The notes beneath the pieces were generated by a model. That model ran no database searches. It worked only from the letters and a program-made list of their open reading frames with translations, and was not told the DNA's origin. From NCBI GenBank assembly GCA_030652255.1, contig JAUSAZ010000219.1, forward strand, positions 1 to 64,000: 64,000 nt of DNA. The letters are read 5' to 3'. A program made the position numbers and the translations under genes. Shown here in pieces: positions 50,211 to 60,490 of this stretch; the first letter of the stretch is position 1; each line of letters begins with the position of its first letter. The stretch comes from Myxococcales bacterium. GTDB lineage: Bacteria; Myxococcota_A; Polyangia; Polyangiales; Ga0077539.

Positions 50211-51884
50211 ATGACGTTCACCGAGGCCGCCGAGGCCGTGCTCCGCAAGGCGGGCAAGCCCCTGCATTTCAAGAAGATCACGCAGATCTCCATCGACGAG
50301 AACCTGCTCTCCCACGTGGGCAAGACCCCCGAGGTGACGATGAGCACGCGGCTCGCGACGCTCACCCGCCGCGACGACCCGTCGCAGAACATCGTCCGCG
50401 TCCGTCCGGGCGTGTTCGGGCTGCGCGAGTGGGGCTCCATCGACGCCGCCGCGGTCGAAGAGACCGACACCGCCGAGACCACCGAGGTCGCCGCCCCGGC
50501 CGAGGCCGCGCCCGCCGCGGACGCCGCGGCCCCGAGCGTCGTCAACGGCGCCGATGTGACGGCCGAGCACGCCTCGGAGGAGCTCGGCGCCGACGAGGTC
50601 GTGACGCACACGCCCGCAGCGCCCGCGGCGCCCGAGGTCGACGAGTCGCCCCGCACCCCCGAGGAGATCGAGCGCATGGCCCGCATGGCCGCGGCGGTCG
50701 AGGGCCTCTCCGAGGAGGACGACGACGAGGAGCCCCTGCTCGGCGGCTCGGCGGAGAAGCAGGACGGCAACAAGCGCCGCCGCCGTCGCCGCCGTCGCGG
50801 GCGGGCGGGCGAGCGTGCCGACGGGACGCCCGGCGCCGAAGGGGAAGAGGGCGCGGCGGTGGCCGCCGAGGGTGAGGCGCCCGTCGAGGGCGCCGCCGTC
50901 GAGGGCGAGGCGCCGCGGGAGGCGGGCGACCGCCCGGAGCCGGCGCGCAGCGAGCGCGGCGAGGAGCGCGGCCGTGGCCGCCGGGGCGACCGGGGCGACC
51001 GGGGCCCGCGCGAGGCGCGCGGCGGCGAGGGCCGGCGGGACGAGGGCCGTCGGGACGAGCGCTCGGACGTCCGCGTCGAGGCCCCGGAGGGGCGCGAGGA
51101 GGAGATCGGCCGCGACACTGCCGACGCGGTGGTGGCCATCCTGGCCCGGCGCGACGACCGCCAGCCGGTGGCCCTCCGCACGCTCATCGAAGAGGGGCTG
51201 CGCACGGGCAAGCTCGCGGGCGACCCCGCGCTCCTGCAGTCGACGGTGTCCGCGGCCATCCGGGTCGACGGCGCGCGGCGCGGGCTGCGCGGCGAGCGGG
51301 CGCGGCTGCGGCTTGCGGGCGGCCGCGTGGGCCTGCTCGACTGGACGCTCCCGCCCGACCTGGTGCGGGCCGAGGCCGAGGCCCTCGCGGCGCTCGAGCG
51401 CCTGCGCGACGCCTCGCGCCGGTACGTCGTGCGGCGCATCAACGAGCTCCCGCAGGCCTCCTTCGTCGAGGCCGCGGCGCTGCTCCTGGAGCGCATGGGC
51501 ATCTCGTCGCTGCGCTCCACCCGCCGGCCGGGGGTCTCGCAGGTCGAGGCCCACCTCTGCGGCATCGCCCGGCGCGGCCCCGAGGAGATTCCAGTCGCGA
51601 TCGTCCTCCGCCGCGGCGGCGAGGTCGGCCGCGAGCGCGTGATCGAGCTCCGCGGCTCGCTCCACCACTACAACAACGCCCGCGCGGGCTGGCTGCTCAC
51701 CACCGGCCAGGTGCTCTCCGGCGCCCGCGACGAGGCCTCGCAGGACGGCGCGGCCCCCGTGACCCTGGTCGACGGCGTGGGCCTCGGCCGCCTGCTCGAC
51801 GAGCACAAGGTGCTCGTCAGCCACGCGACCGTCACGCTCCCCTACCTCGACATCGACCTCTTCGATCAGCTGCGCGGCAGCTGA
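50211..51884 (+). CDS. HARE-HTH protein with C-terminal Mrr-like domain
   Basis: The 557-aa protein starts with a HARE-type winged helix (residues 1-75; MTFTEAAEAVLRKAGKPLHF), a domain shared with RpoE delta and chromatin factors. A long low-complexity linker follows (75-300), first acidic Ala/Glu, then a run of Arg ([12 protein letters not shown]) and Arg/Gly/Asp repeats. The C-terminal 200 residues end in an Mrr-like restriction-endonuclease fold (LLERMGISSLRS, WLLTTGQVLSGARDEA, VTLVDGVGLGRLLDE). The expected catalytic Asp and QxK are not seen, so it is probably a DNA-binding rather than a cutting domain. GAGGA lies 6 nt before the ATG. Confidence 0.75.
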   Translation: MTFTEAAEAVLRKAGKPLHFKKITQISIDENLLSHVGKTPEVTMSTRLATLTRRDDPSQNIVRVRPGVFGLREWGSIDAAAVEETDTAETTEVAAPAEAAPAADAAAPSVVNGADVTAEHASEELGADEVVTHTPAAPAAPEVDESPRTPEEIERMARMAAAVEGLSEEDDDEEPLLGGSAEKQDGNKRRRRRRRRGRAGERADGTPGAEGEEGAAVAAEGEAPVEGAAVEGEAPREAGDRPEPARSERGEERGRGRRGDRGDRGPREARGGEGRRDEGRRDERSDVRVEAPEGREEEIGRDTADAVVAILARRDDRQPVALRTLIEEGLRTGKLAGDPALLQSTVSAAIRVDGARRGLRGERARLRLAGGRVGLLDWTLPPDLVRAEAEALAALERLRDASRRYVVRRINELPQASFVEAAALLLERMGISSLRSTRRPGVSQVEAHLCGIARRGPEEIPVAIVLRRGGEVGRERVIELRGSLHHYNNARAGWLLTTGQVLSGARDEASQDGAAPVTLVDGVGLGRLLDEHKVLVSHATVTLPYLDIDLFDQLRGS

Positions 51885-51906
51885 TCGCCCGCCCCCGTCC
51901 CCTCCC

Positions 51907-52545
51907 TCAGAAACATCCCCGCATGCACTCCCGGTAGGCCTCGTCGCTTCGCGCGACGCAGGCCGCGTCCTGGCGCGGGCAGCGCGCAGCCGCGGTGCTC
52001 CAGGTCGCGCGGCAGTCGTGCGCGCAGGTCGCGCCGGGCGGCTCGGCGCCGGTGTTGTCCTGCTGCGTGGGCGGCGGCGCGTTGACCGGGTTGCCGCCCG
52101 TGGAGATCCGCCCGCTCCAGGGGCTCGGCGCGGGGGTGCCGTCGGCGGGCGCGTCGGGGCGCACCGCGGGGCGCTCGCCGCCGACGGTCAGCGCCGCGGT
52201 GGGCGCGCTCGCGGGCGCCGGCGCCCCGGGGACGGCGCTGGGGTTGAGCGACGCGGTGCTGGCGCCCGACGACGGAGCGGCGGCGTCGCGGCGCTCGCCC
52301 GAGCCGAGGGCGGCGAGGCGGTTGCGGGCGAAGTCCACCCGGTCGGGGTTGGCGCCGTAGCTGTACGACTGGAGCCAGGTGCTCCAGCACGACACGCGCG
52401 CGCCGTCGGCGACCGTGGTGTCGTAGTCGAGCCCGTAGCAGCGCTCGAACGCGCTCTCGCCGTCATACACGTACCGGTAATTCGGGCCGCAGCCGGCGAG
52501 GGCCGCGAAGCTGACGAGGAGGGCGATGGGCGCGCGCGTGGACAT
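51907..52545 (-). CDS. Lipoprotein with Cys-rich C-terminus
   Basis: The 212-aa product has a lipobox LAGC (Cys19) after MSTRAPIALLVSFAA. Residues 20-65 hold YDGESAFERCYGLDYDTT and a Trp/Tyr-rich segment. A Pro/Ala linker spans 75-160. The last 45 residues contain eight cysteines spaced in CxxxC pairs (CAHDCRATW, RCPRQDAACVARS, YRECMRGCF), suggesting disulphide-bonded helices. It is probably outer-membrane or periplasmic. It follows the 53220 gene on the same strand with a gap of 36 nt. Confidence 0.62.
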   Translation of the reverse strand: MSTRAPIALLVSFAALAGCGPNYRYVYDGESAFERCYGLDYDTTVADGARVSCWSTWLQSYSYGANPDRVDFARNRLAALGSGERRDAAAPSSGASTASLNPSAVPGAPAPASAPTAALTVGGERPAVRPDAPADGTPAPSPWSGRISTGGNPVNAPPPTQQDNTGAEPPGATCAHDCRATWSTAAARCPRQDAACVARSDEAYRECMRGCF

Positions 52546-52581
52546 CCCGCGACTGTAGCCCGCATCGCCGCGGAGCGCAGT

Positions 52582-53220
52582 TCAGCCGGCGGGCGCGAGC
52601 AGGCGGTGGGCGAGCTCGCGCCAGCGGCGGGCGGCGTCCTGCTGGGAGCGCACGCCGCCGAGGGTGGCGAGGGTGGCCTCGTCGGCGCAGCCGCGGACCT
52701 CGTCGATCATCGCGGTGGGGGAGAGACCCTGTGAGAGCTCCAGGGCGAGCGCCCGGTGGGCCTCGGCGGTGCGGCGGCAGTCCACCACCACGCGCGCGGT
52801 GTGGATGCTCTCGCGGATCGAGCGCGGCAGCGTGGTGACCTGCGCGAGGTAGGACATCGGGAGCTGCACGGAGTCGGCGAGGCTCCAGAGGTCGCGGGCG
52901 CTCCAGCAGGGGAGGGCCTCGGCAAGGTCCCAGGTGGTGTCGTACTCGGCGGCGTCGAGGGCCAGCTCGGTGCGCAGCCCCCCGTCGGGCACGCCGAGCA
53001 CCAGCTCCTGGATGGCGCCCTCGAACCACCGTCGGCGGGTGCCCTCGAGGCCGCGGTCGCCCGCGACGGCGAGCGAGCGGAAGGCCTGCCGCCAGCGGCG
53101 GCGATCGGGGTCGCGGCGCTGGAGGATGTTCACCGCGCGCGGGAAATCCCGGCGCCGGCAGAGGATCGCAGCGTCGTCGCTGATGCGGGTGTAGTCCACG
53201 GCCGGGTTCTGGGGCGTCAT
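52582..53220 (-). CDS. Helical protein of unknown function downstream of valS
   Basis: The 212-aa product (MTPQNPAVDYTRISDDAAIL) is mostly helical, with Arg-rich and Ala/Leu-rich segments that look like repeated helical pairs. No signal or membrane helix is present. A frame extends to a TTG at 53259, but the ATG at 53220 is more likely. A perfect 6-bp hairpin, CGAACC-CTTC-GGTTCG on the minus strand (53221-53236), touches the start codon and could hide it. It follows valS by 72 nt on the same strand. Confidence 0.55.
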   Translation of the reverse strand: MTPQNPAVDYTRISDDAAILCRRRDFPRAVNILQRRDPDRRRWRQAFRSLAVAGDRGLEGTRRRWFEGAIQELVLGVPDGGLRTELALDAAEYDTTWDLAEALPCWSARDLWSLADSVQLPMSYLAQVTTLPRSIRESIHTARVVVDCRRTAEAHRALALELSQGLSPTAMIDEVRGCADEATLATLGGVRSQQDAARRWRELAHRLLAPAG

Positions 53221-53292
53221 CGAACCGAAGGGTTCGCAGAGCTCCCGGGGGGTGGTCAAAGAACGTGCAGGGGAGGCGAGGCGGGGTTTACC

Positions 53293-56121
53293 TCAGGCGG
53301 TAATCTCGCCGACGACGGCGATGGCGGCGCGGAGGCGGTCGACCTTGTCGGCGAGCTCGGTGAGGCGCTCGCGGTCCTTGGCCACGACGTCGGCGGGCGC
53401 GCGGCCCACGTAGTCGGGGTTCTTGAGGCGCCCCTGGAGCCCGGCGGCCTCCTTCTGGGACTTCTCGATGTCCTTCTCCAGCCGACCCTTCTCCTTCGCC
53501 GGGTCGATGTGTCCGGCGAGGGGAATGAGCACCTCGACGCCGTGGGAGACGCCGTAGCCCACGCCGCGCGGCCGCTCCTCGGCGGGCGACGCGTGCACCA
53601 CCTCCGCGGCGCGGGTCAGCAGGCGCACCTGTGCCTCGTAGGTGACGAGCACCGCGCGGGTGTCGGCGTCGGCGGTGCGCAGCGTGACGGTGATGGCCGC
53701 GCCGGGCTTGATGCCGAGCTCGGCGCAGATGCGGCGGACGTTCTCGACGGTGCCCTGGAGGGCGGCGATGCGGCGCTCGGCCTCGGGGTCGTGGGCGGCG
53801 TCGCCGTCGTCGGGGAAGGGGGCCAGCGCGAGCACCTCGGGGAGGCCGCCGTCGGCGCGGCGTCGGCGGATGTTCTCCGGGAGGTGCGACCAGCACTCGG
53901 CCGTGAGGTGCGGCATGAAGGGATGCAGCAGCCGGTGCACGGTCTCCAGGCAGTGGGCGAGGGTGAGCTTGTACGAGGCGCGCGTGACCTCGTCGTCGCC
54001 CTTGAGCACCGGCTTGCAGAGCTCCAGGAACCAGTCGCAGAGCTCGTACCAGAAGAACTGGTACACGGCCGCGGTGGCCTCATCGAGGCGGAAGTCCTTC
54101 ACGCCCTGGTTCACGGCGCCGACGGCGTGGGCGAGGCGCGAGAGGATCCAGCGCTCGGCGTCCGAGGCGGGCACGGGGAAGGGCCCCGTGGGGCGCGGCG
54201 CGACGTCGGCGATGTGGGTGAGGGCGAAGCGCGTGGCGTTCCAGACCTTGTTGCAGAAGTCGCGGTACCCCTGGAGGCGGGCGAGGTTGAGGTTGATCTT
54301 GCGCGACTGCGGGGGGTGGCTCGCGAGGTAGAAGCGCACGGCGTCGGCGCCGAAGGCGGGGAAGCCCTCCTTCATGGTGGAGACGCTGGGGTAGGCCTTG
54401 CGGAACTTCTGCAGCCCCTCCTGGAAGGGCGCGCTCCCCGAGGCGTGGGCGATGATGTCCTGGAGCGTGGCCCCGTTCACGAGGTCGAGCGGGTCGATGA
54501 CGTTGCCCTTCACCTTGGACATCTTCGAGCCGGTCTCGTCGCAGACCATCCCGTGCAGCAGCACCCGCCGGAAGGGCACGTCCCCGAGGAAGTGCAGCCC
54601 CATCATGAGCATGCGGGCGACCCAGAAGAAGATGATGTCGAAGCCGGTCTCCATCACCGACGTCGGGTAGAAGGTCTTGAGGGCGGCGGTCTGCTCGGGC
54701 CAGCCCAGCGTCGCGAAGGGCCAGAGCGCCGAGCTGAACCACGTGTCGAGCACGTCGGGGTCGCGCGCGAGCCTGGCCCCGCCGCAGCCCGTGCACTTGG
54801 TCGGGTCTTCGCGCGAGACCACCGTGGCGCCGCAGTCGGCGCAGTACCAGGCCGGCACCTGGTGGCCCCACCAGAGCTGCCGCGAGATGCACCAGTCCTG
54901 GATGTTGGTCATCCAGTGCATGAAGGTCTTGGTCCACTCCTCGGGGGTGAAGGTGGTGCGACCCTCCTCGACGGCCTTCACCGCCGGGGCGGCCAGCGGC
55001 GCCATGCGCACGTACCACTGCGGCAGGAGCAGGGGTTCGAGGATGTCCTGCGTGCGCTGGCAGCGGGCGTAGGGGATGGAGTGCGGCGTAGATCCGCGGT
55101 CGAGGCCCCGCTCGATGAGGGCGGCCTTCACGGCCTCGCGCGCGACGAAGCGGTCGAGCCCGGCGAAGGGACCCGCCTCGGCGTTGAGGGTGCCGTCGAG
55201 GTTGAGGATGTTGATCATCGCGAGGTTGTTGCGACGACCGCACTCGTAGTCATTGAAGTCGTGGGCGGGGGTCACCTTCACGGCGCCGGTGCCCTTGGTG
55301 GGGTCGGCGAGCAGGCCGTCGGCGATGATGGCGAAGCTGCGGTCGACGAAGGGGTGCTTCACCCGCCGGCCGATGAGGTGCTGGTAGCGGGGGTCGTCGG
55401 GGTGCACCGCGATGGCCGTGTCGCCCACCATCGTCTCCGGGCGGGTGGTCGCCACGACGATCTCGCCGGAGCCGTCTTCGAGCGGGTAGGCGAAGGAGAA
55501 AAGCTCGGCGTTGGGACGGGTTGCGTCGGGCTCCTCGCGGTCGACCTCGAGGTCGGAGATCACCGTCTGGGCCTTGATCGACCAGTTGACGAGCCGGTTG
55601 GCGCGATAGATGAGCCCCTCGTCGTAAAGCCGCACGAACGCTTCACGAACCGACCGGGACATGTCCGGGTCCATGGTGAACTTCTCGCGGGTCCAGTCGA
55701 CCGACGAGCCCATCACCTTCACCTGCTCGAAGATGCGCCCCCCGGAGCGGCCCTTCCACTCCCACACCCGCTCGATGAACTTCTCCCGCCCGAGCGTGTG
55801 GCGGTCGCTGCCCTCGCGCTTGAGCTCACGCTCCACGACGATCTGCGTGGCGATGCCCGCGTGGTCGATGCCCGGCAGCCAGAGGGTGTTCTGCCCGGTC
55901 ATGCGCGCGTGGCGGGTGATGCTGTCCTGGATGGTCAGCATGAGGGCGTGGCCCATGTGCAGCGAGCCCGTCACGTTGGGCGGCGGGATGGCGATGGTGA
56001 AGGTCTGCGCGTTGTCGACGCCGTCGACCGCGTGGAACCACGTCGACCCAAGCTCGCGCTCGCGCCATCGGGGCTCGACTTCGTTGGGGTCGTAGGGGCG
56101 GGTGAAATCGCTGGTCGACAT
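53293..56121 (-). CDS. valS: Valyl-tRNA synthetase
   Basis: ValS charges tRNA-Val and edits misactivated threonine. The 942-aa class I synthetase has the HIGH-type motif HMGH (55-58, in PPPNVTGSLHMGHAL), KMSK in the catalytic core (GSKMSKVKGN), the editing insertion between them, and a C-terminal coiled-coil (KGRLEKDIEKSQKEAAGLQ) characteristic of ValS. Cysteines in YCADCGATVV and CTGCGGAR form a zinc site. GAGGAG lies 8 nt before the ATG. A promoter is seen at 56157-56185. Confidence 0.97.
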   Translation of the reverse strand: MSTSDFTRPYDPNEVEPRWRERELGSTWFHAVDGVDNAQTFTIAIPPPNVTGSLHMGHALMLTIQDSITRHARMTGQNTLWLPGIDHAGIATQIVVERELKREGSDRHTLGREKFIERVWEWKGRSGGRIFEQVKVMGSSVDWTREKFTMDPDMSRSVREAFVRLYDEGLIYRANRLVNWSIKAQTVISDLEVDREEPDATRPNAELFSFAYPLEDGSGEIVVATTRPETMVGDTAIAVHPDDPRYQHLIGRRVKHPFVDRSFAIIADGLLADPTKGTGAVKVTPAHDFNDYECGRRNNLAMINILNLDGTLNAEAGPFAGLDRFVAREAVKAALIERGLDRGSTPHSIPYARCQRTQDILEPLLLPQWYVRMAPLAAPAVKAVEEGRTTFTPEEWTKTFMHWMTNIQDWCISRQLWWGHQVPAWYCADCGATVVSREDPTKCTGCGGARLARDPDVLDTWFSSALWPFATLGWPEQTAALKTFYPTSVMETGFDIIFFWVARMLMMGLHFLGDVPFRRVLLHGMVCDETGSKMSKVKGNVIDPLDLVNGATLQDIIAHASGSAPFQEGLQKFRKAYPSVSTMKEGFPAFGADAVRFYLASHPPQSRKINLNLARLQGYRDFCNKVWNATRFALTHIADVAPRPTGPFPVPASDAERWILSRLAHAVGAVNQGVKDFRLDEATAAVYQFFWYELCDWFLELCKPVLKGDDEVTRASYKLTLAHCLETVHRLLHPFMPHLTAECWSHLPENIRRRRADGGLPEVLALAPFPDDGDAAHDPEAERRIAALQGTVENVRRICAELGIKPGAAITVTLRTADADTRAVLVTYEAQVRLLTRAAEVVHASPAEERPRGVGYGVSHGVEVLIPLAGHIDPAKEKGRLEKDIEKSQKEAAGLQGRLKNPDYVGRAPADVVAKDRERLTELADKVDRLRAAIAVVGEITA

Positions 56122-56156
56122 CCGGGATGCTCCTCACGGTCGGGGAAGGTCTGAGC

Positions 56157-56185
56157 TTCCTACTGTGGGGGCGCGCGGGTCGCAA
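56157..56185 (-). promoter_or_regulatory. Probable promoter of valS
   Basis: On the minus strand TTGCGA (56180-56185) and TAGGAA (56157-56162) are 17 nt apart. The leader is about 30 nt and carries the ribosome site GAGGAG. Confidence 0.45.
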
Positions 56186-56219
56186 CGCCTTCGGCGCGCG
56201 AGCGGATGTCGATGGGAAA

Positions 56220-57086
56220 CTACGGGGCGGTGAGGCGCTTGAGCTCTTCGCGGATCATCGTCTCGGCGAGCACCGGGACGACCTCCCAGACCACGCGCTC
56301 GACGACGTCGCGGGTGAGGGCGGTGACGGCCTCGACCTGCGCCGGGGTCAGGCCCATCGCGGCCGTGCGGGCGGCGATCTGGTCGGACACCGAGCGGGCG
56401 ATGTCCGAGGCCTGCACCGGGATGACCGGCGTGGGGGCGCCCGGCTCGGCCGGGGGCGCGGGGCGGGCGGAGATGCGCGGCGCGGCGTCGTTGAGGTCGC
56501 CGAGCAGGTCGTCGGCCGAGACACGCGCGGGCCGGGCGGGCGCCGCCGGGGCGGCGGGCGGGGCGGCGGGCTTGAGCGACGCGGCGGGCGTCGGGGTCAC
56601 CGACCGGGCGACGGCCTGCGGGGCCGGGGCCTGCGGGCGCGGGGCGCTCGGGGGCAGCGGCGGGGCCGGGGGGCGAGCCGGCGTCGCGGCGGCGTGGGCG
56701 GGCGCCGGGGCAGGGGCCGCTGCGCTGATGGACTGGCGCACCCGGTCGATCATGGCCTGGGAGTCGAAGGGCTTGAGCACCGCGCCCTGGGCGCCCGCGG
56801 CGCGGGCCGCGGCCTCGTCGAGGGGCGAGTGGTCGGAGTACAGGAGGTACACCGGCACGGCGGAGAGGTTGGGCTCGCCGCGGAGGCTCTTCACGAGGTC
56901 GTAGCTGCTCGTGCCGGGGAGATTGACGTCGACGATGATCGCGTTGGGGCGCACCTCGCGGGCGCGAGACAGCGCCCCGTCGGCGCCGTCGTGGGTCACG
57001 ACCGCGATGTCTTCACCGGCGAAGGTCATCTCGAAGACCTTTCGCATCGTCGCGCTGTCATCGATGACGAACACGGATTTGGGCAC
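56220..57086 (-). CDS. Response regulator with Pro/Ala linker and C-terminal helical domain
   Basis: The 288-aa protein has an N-terminal receiver (phosphoacceptor Asp53 in VDVNLPG, Lys near residue 106), a long Pro/Ala linker (residues 120-220) and a helical C-terminal domain ending VVERVVWEVVPVLAETMIRE. This last motif recurs in myxobacterial response regulators. No DNA-binding or enzymatic output domain is seen, so it probably acts through protein contacts. The GTG start (57086) is fixed by AAGGAG 7 nt upstream and by a strong promoter. valS lies 98 bp downstream on the same strand. Confidence 0.82.
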   Translation of the reverse strand: MPKSVFVIDDSATMRKVFEMTFAGEDIAVVTHDGADGALSRAREVRPNAIIVDVNLPGTSSYDLVKSLRGEPNLSAVPVYLLYSDHSPLDEAAARAAGAQGAVLKPFDSQAMIDRVRQSISAAAPAPAPAHAAATPARPPAPPLPPSAPRPQAPAPQAVARSVTPTPAASLKPAAPPAAPAAPARPARVSADDLLGDLNDAAPRISARPAPPAEPGAPTPVIPVQASDIARSVSDQIAARTAAMGLTPAQVEAVTALTRDVVERVVWEVVPVLAETMIREELKRLTAP

Positions 57087-57160
57087 GACCGACTCCTTCT
57101 TCAGCGGAGCCCCGGTCGTTCCATCGCTCGCGCGTGGGGGACCCGTCAGCCCGCGATGAC

Positions 57161-57190
57161 GTTGTAGGGGGGCGCGAAAGTTGGTGTCAA
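57161..57190 (-). promoter_or_regulatory. Strong sigma-70 promoter of the response regulator
   Basis: On the minus strand a perfect TTGACA (57185-57190) and TACAAC (57161-57166) are 18 nt apart. The leader of about 70 nt ends with AAGGAG. It lies in the 237-bp gap between the response regulator and the divergent kinase gene; nothing else convincing is seen there. Confidence 0.6.
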
Positions 57191-57323
57191 GAATCGCGAG
57201 CGGTCGCCCGCTGACTCTGTGTCGATGCCTTGCCGGTGAAGGCCCAGCCGTGGCAGAGATCGCGGGCGAGGGCAGCGCGCCGATCGACCGGCGTGCGCCC
57301 ACGGATGGAGCGCGATCGTCCCC

Positions 57324-58727
57324 GTGAGCCGAGGGTCGGCCAACCAAGAGAACTCACGCCTGGATGACTACCGCATCGTCGCCGAGCTCGCGCGGGGCGG
57401 CATGGCGGCGGTGTTCCTGGCGGTGTACGAGGGCGCGGCGCGGCCGCGGGAGATCGTCGCCATCAAGGTGGTGCACCCGCACCTCGCCTACGACCCCGAC
57501 TTCGTCGCCATGCTCGCCGACGAGGCCCGCATCGCCTCGTCCATCGGCCACCCCAACGTGGTGGAGATCCGGGAGTTCGTGCTCGGGCGCGCCGACGGGC
57601 GCAACTACATCGTGATGGAGTATGCCGACGGCGAGACGCTGTCGATGTTCCTCAAGCACGGGGCGCGGGGCAAGCGGCTGAGCACGGCGCTGGCGGCGAG
57701 CATCGCAGCCGACGTGGCGGGCGGGCTGCACGCCGCCCACGAGCTGCGGGGACCGCACGGCGAAGACCTGCAGCTGGTGCACCGCGACGTGTCGCCGCAG
57801 AACATCATCGTCACCTACGACGGCCGGGTGAAGCTCACGGACTTCGGCGTCGCCAAGGCCACCGGGCGCATCCAGCGGACGCAGCCCGGGGAGATCAAGG
57901 GCAAGCTGGCGTACATGGCGCCGGAGCAGGCCTTCGGCCGCGAGGTCGACCGTCGCTCCGACGTCTACGCGCTCGGGGTGGTGCTCTACGAGCTCGCCAT
58001 GGGCCGCCGGCTCTTCGGGGGAAAGACCGACGCGGACACCATCCGCAACGTGATGCAGCACAACATCGTGCCGCCCCGCGAGATCGACCCGGAGTTTCCC
58101 GAGGGCCTGGAGCAGATCATCCTGGCGATGCTCACCAAGGAGCCCGCCGATCGCTTCCAGACCGCGGGCGCGGCCGAGCGGGCGCTGCGAGGCTACCTCC
58201 GGAGCGTCGGCGCGGGCGACCTCGCGGCGAGCCTCGGGGCCTTCGTCCGCGACCTCGACCCCGACCGCTTCCGCGCGAAGCAGGAACTCCTCGCCGGCGA
58301 GCGGGCGCTCCTCCCGCCGCCCGGACCGCCGCGACCGCCACCCCGGGGCCCCGAGCCCGACGGGCACCCCGACGACGGCCCGACGCTCCTGTCCGGCCAG
58401 ATCGAGGACGCGATGCGCCAGATCGGCCTCTCGGCGTCGCAGGCGCCGCCGCGGCCCTCCGCTCCGCCCCCGCCGCGGCCCTCCGCCCCGCCCCCGCCGC
58501 GTCCGTCCGCGCCGATGGTCGGGCCCTCGCACGGCATCGACCAGACCGTCCAGGCGGAGTTTTCGCAGGCCGTGCTCGACCAGATCCGCGCGTCCTCCGC
58601 GCCGCCCGCCGCCCCGATGATCCCCGCCGCGGCCCCCCCGAACACCCTCCTCTGGGTGGCCATCGTGGGGGGGCTCCTGCTGATCATCGGTGGCGCCGTG
58701 GCGATCGTGGTGCTGGTCGTCCTCTGA
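57324..58727 (+). CDS. Membrane-anchored Ser/Thr protein kinase
   Basis: The 467-aa kinase has the ATP-loop ARGGMAAV, catalytic Lys48 in [14 protein letters not shown] (153-160), a regular DFG (173-175) and YMAPEQAFG. The kinase domain ends near residue 290. A Pro-rich tail (320-430) contains three 8-residue PRPSAPPP repeats. The last 25 residues are one membrane helix ([20 protein letters not shown]), so the protein is tail-anchored with the kinase in the cytoplasm. The start is GTG 57324. The stop is 8 bp from the convergent mutase gene. Confidence 0.92.
   Translation: MSRGSANQENSRLDDYRIVAELARGGMAAVFLAVYEGAARPREIVAIKVVHPHLAYDPDFVAMLADEARIASSIGHPNVVEIREFVLGRADGRNYIVMEYADGETLSMFLKHGARGKRLSTALAASIAADVAGGLHAAHELRGPHGEDLQLVHRDVSPQNIIVTYDGRVKLTDFGVAKATGRIQRTQPGEIKGKLAYMAPEQAFGREVDRRSDVYALGVVLYELAMGRRLFGGKTDADTIRNVMQHNIVPPREIDPEFPEGLEQIILAMLTKEPADRFQTAGAAERALRGYLRSVGAGDLAASLGAFVRDLDPDRFRAKQELLAGERALLPPPGPPRPPPRGPEPDGHPDDGPTLLSGQIEDAMRQIGLSASQAPPRPSAPPPPRPSAPPPPRPSAPMVGPSHGIDQTVQAEFSQAVLDQIRASSAPPAAPMIPAAAPPNTLLWVAIVGGLLLIIGGAVAIVVLVVL
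58446..58514 (+). repeat. 24-bp tandem repeat in the kinase tail
   Basis: Three adjacent units (58446-58469, 58470-58493, 58494-58514) encode PPRPSAPP. The first two differ at one base; the third has diverged more. Copy number could vary between strains. Confidence 0.65.
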
Positions 58728-58735
58728 TCGCCCTC

Positions 58736-60406
<1,671 letters not shown>

Positions 60407-60447
60407 CGTCGACGCTCCTCCGCGCGGCACCGATCGCGCTGGGCGCG

Positions 60448-60476
60448 TTGCGGTGCGGCGCGAGGCAACGGATAAA
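60448..60476 (+). promoter_or_regulatory. Probable promoter of the receiver-kinase gene
   Basis: TTGCGG (60448-60453) and GATAAA (60471-60476) are 17 nt apart. The -10 is 14 nt before ATG 60491, leaving a leader of only about 8 nt without a Shine-Dalgarno. Confidence 0.5.
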
Positions 60477-60490
60477 TCAAACCCGCCCCG

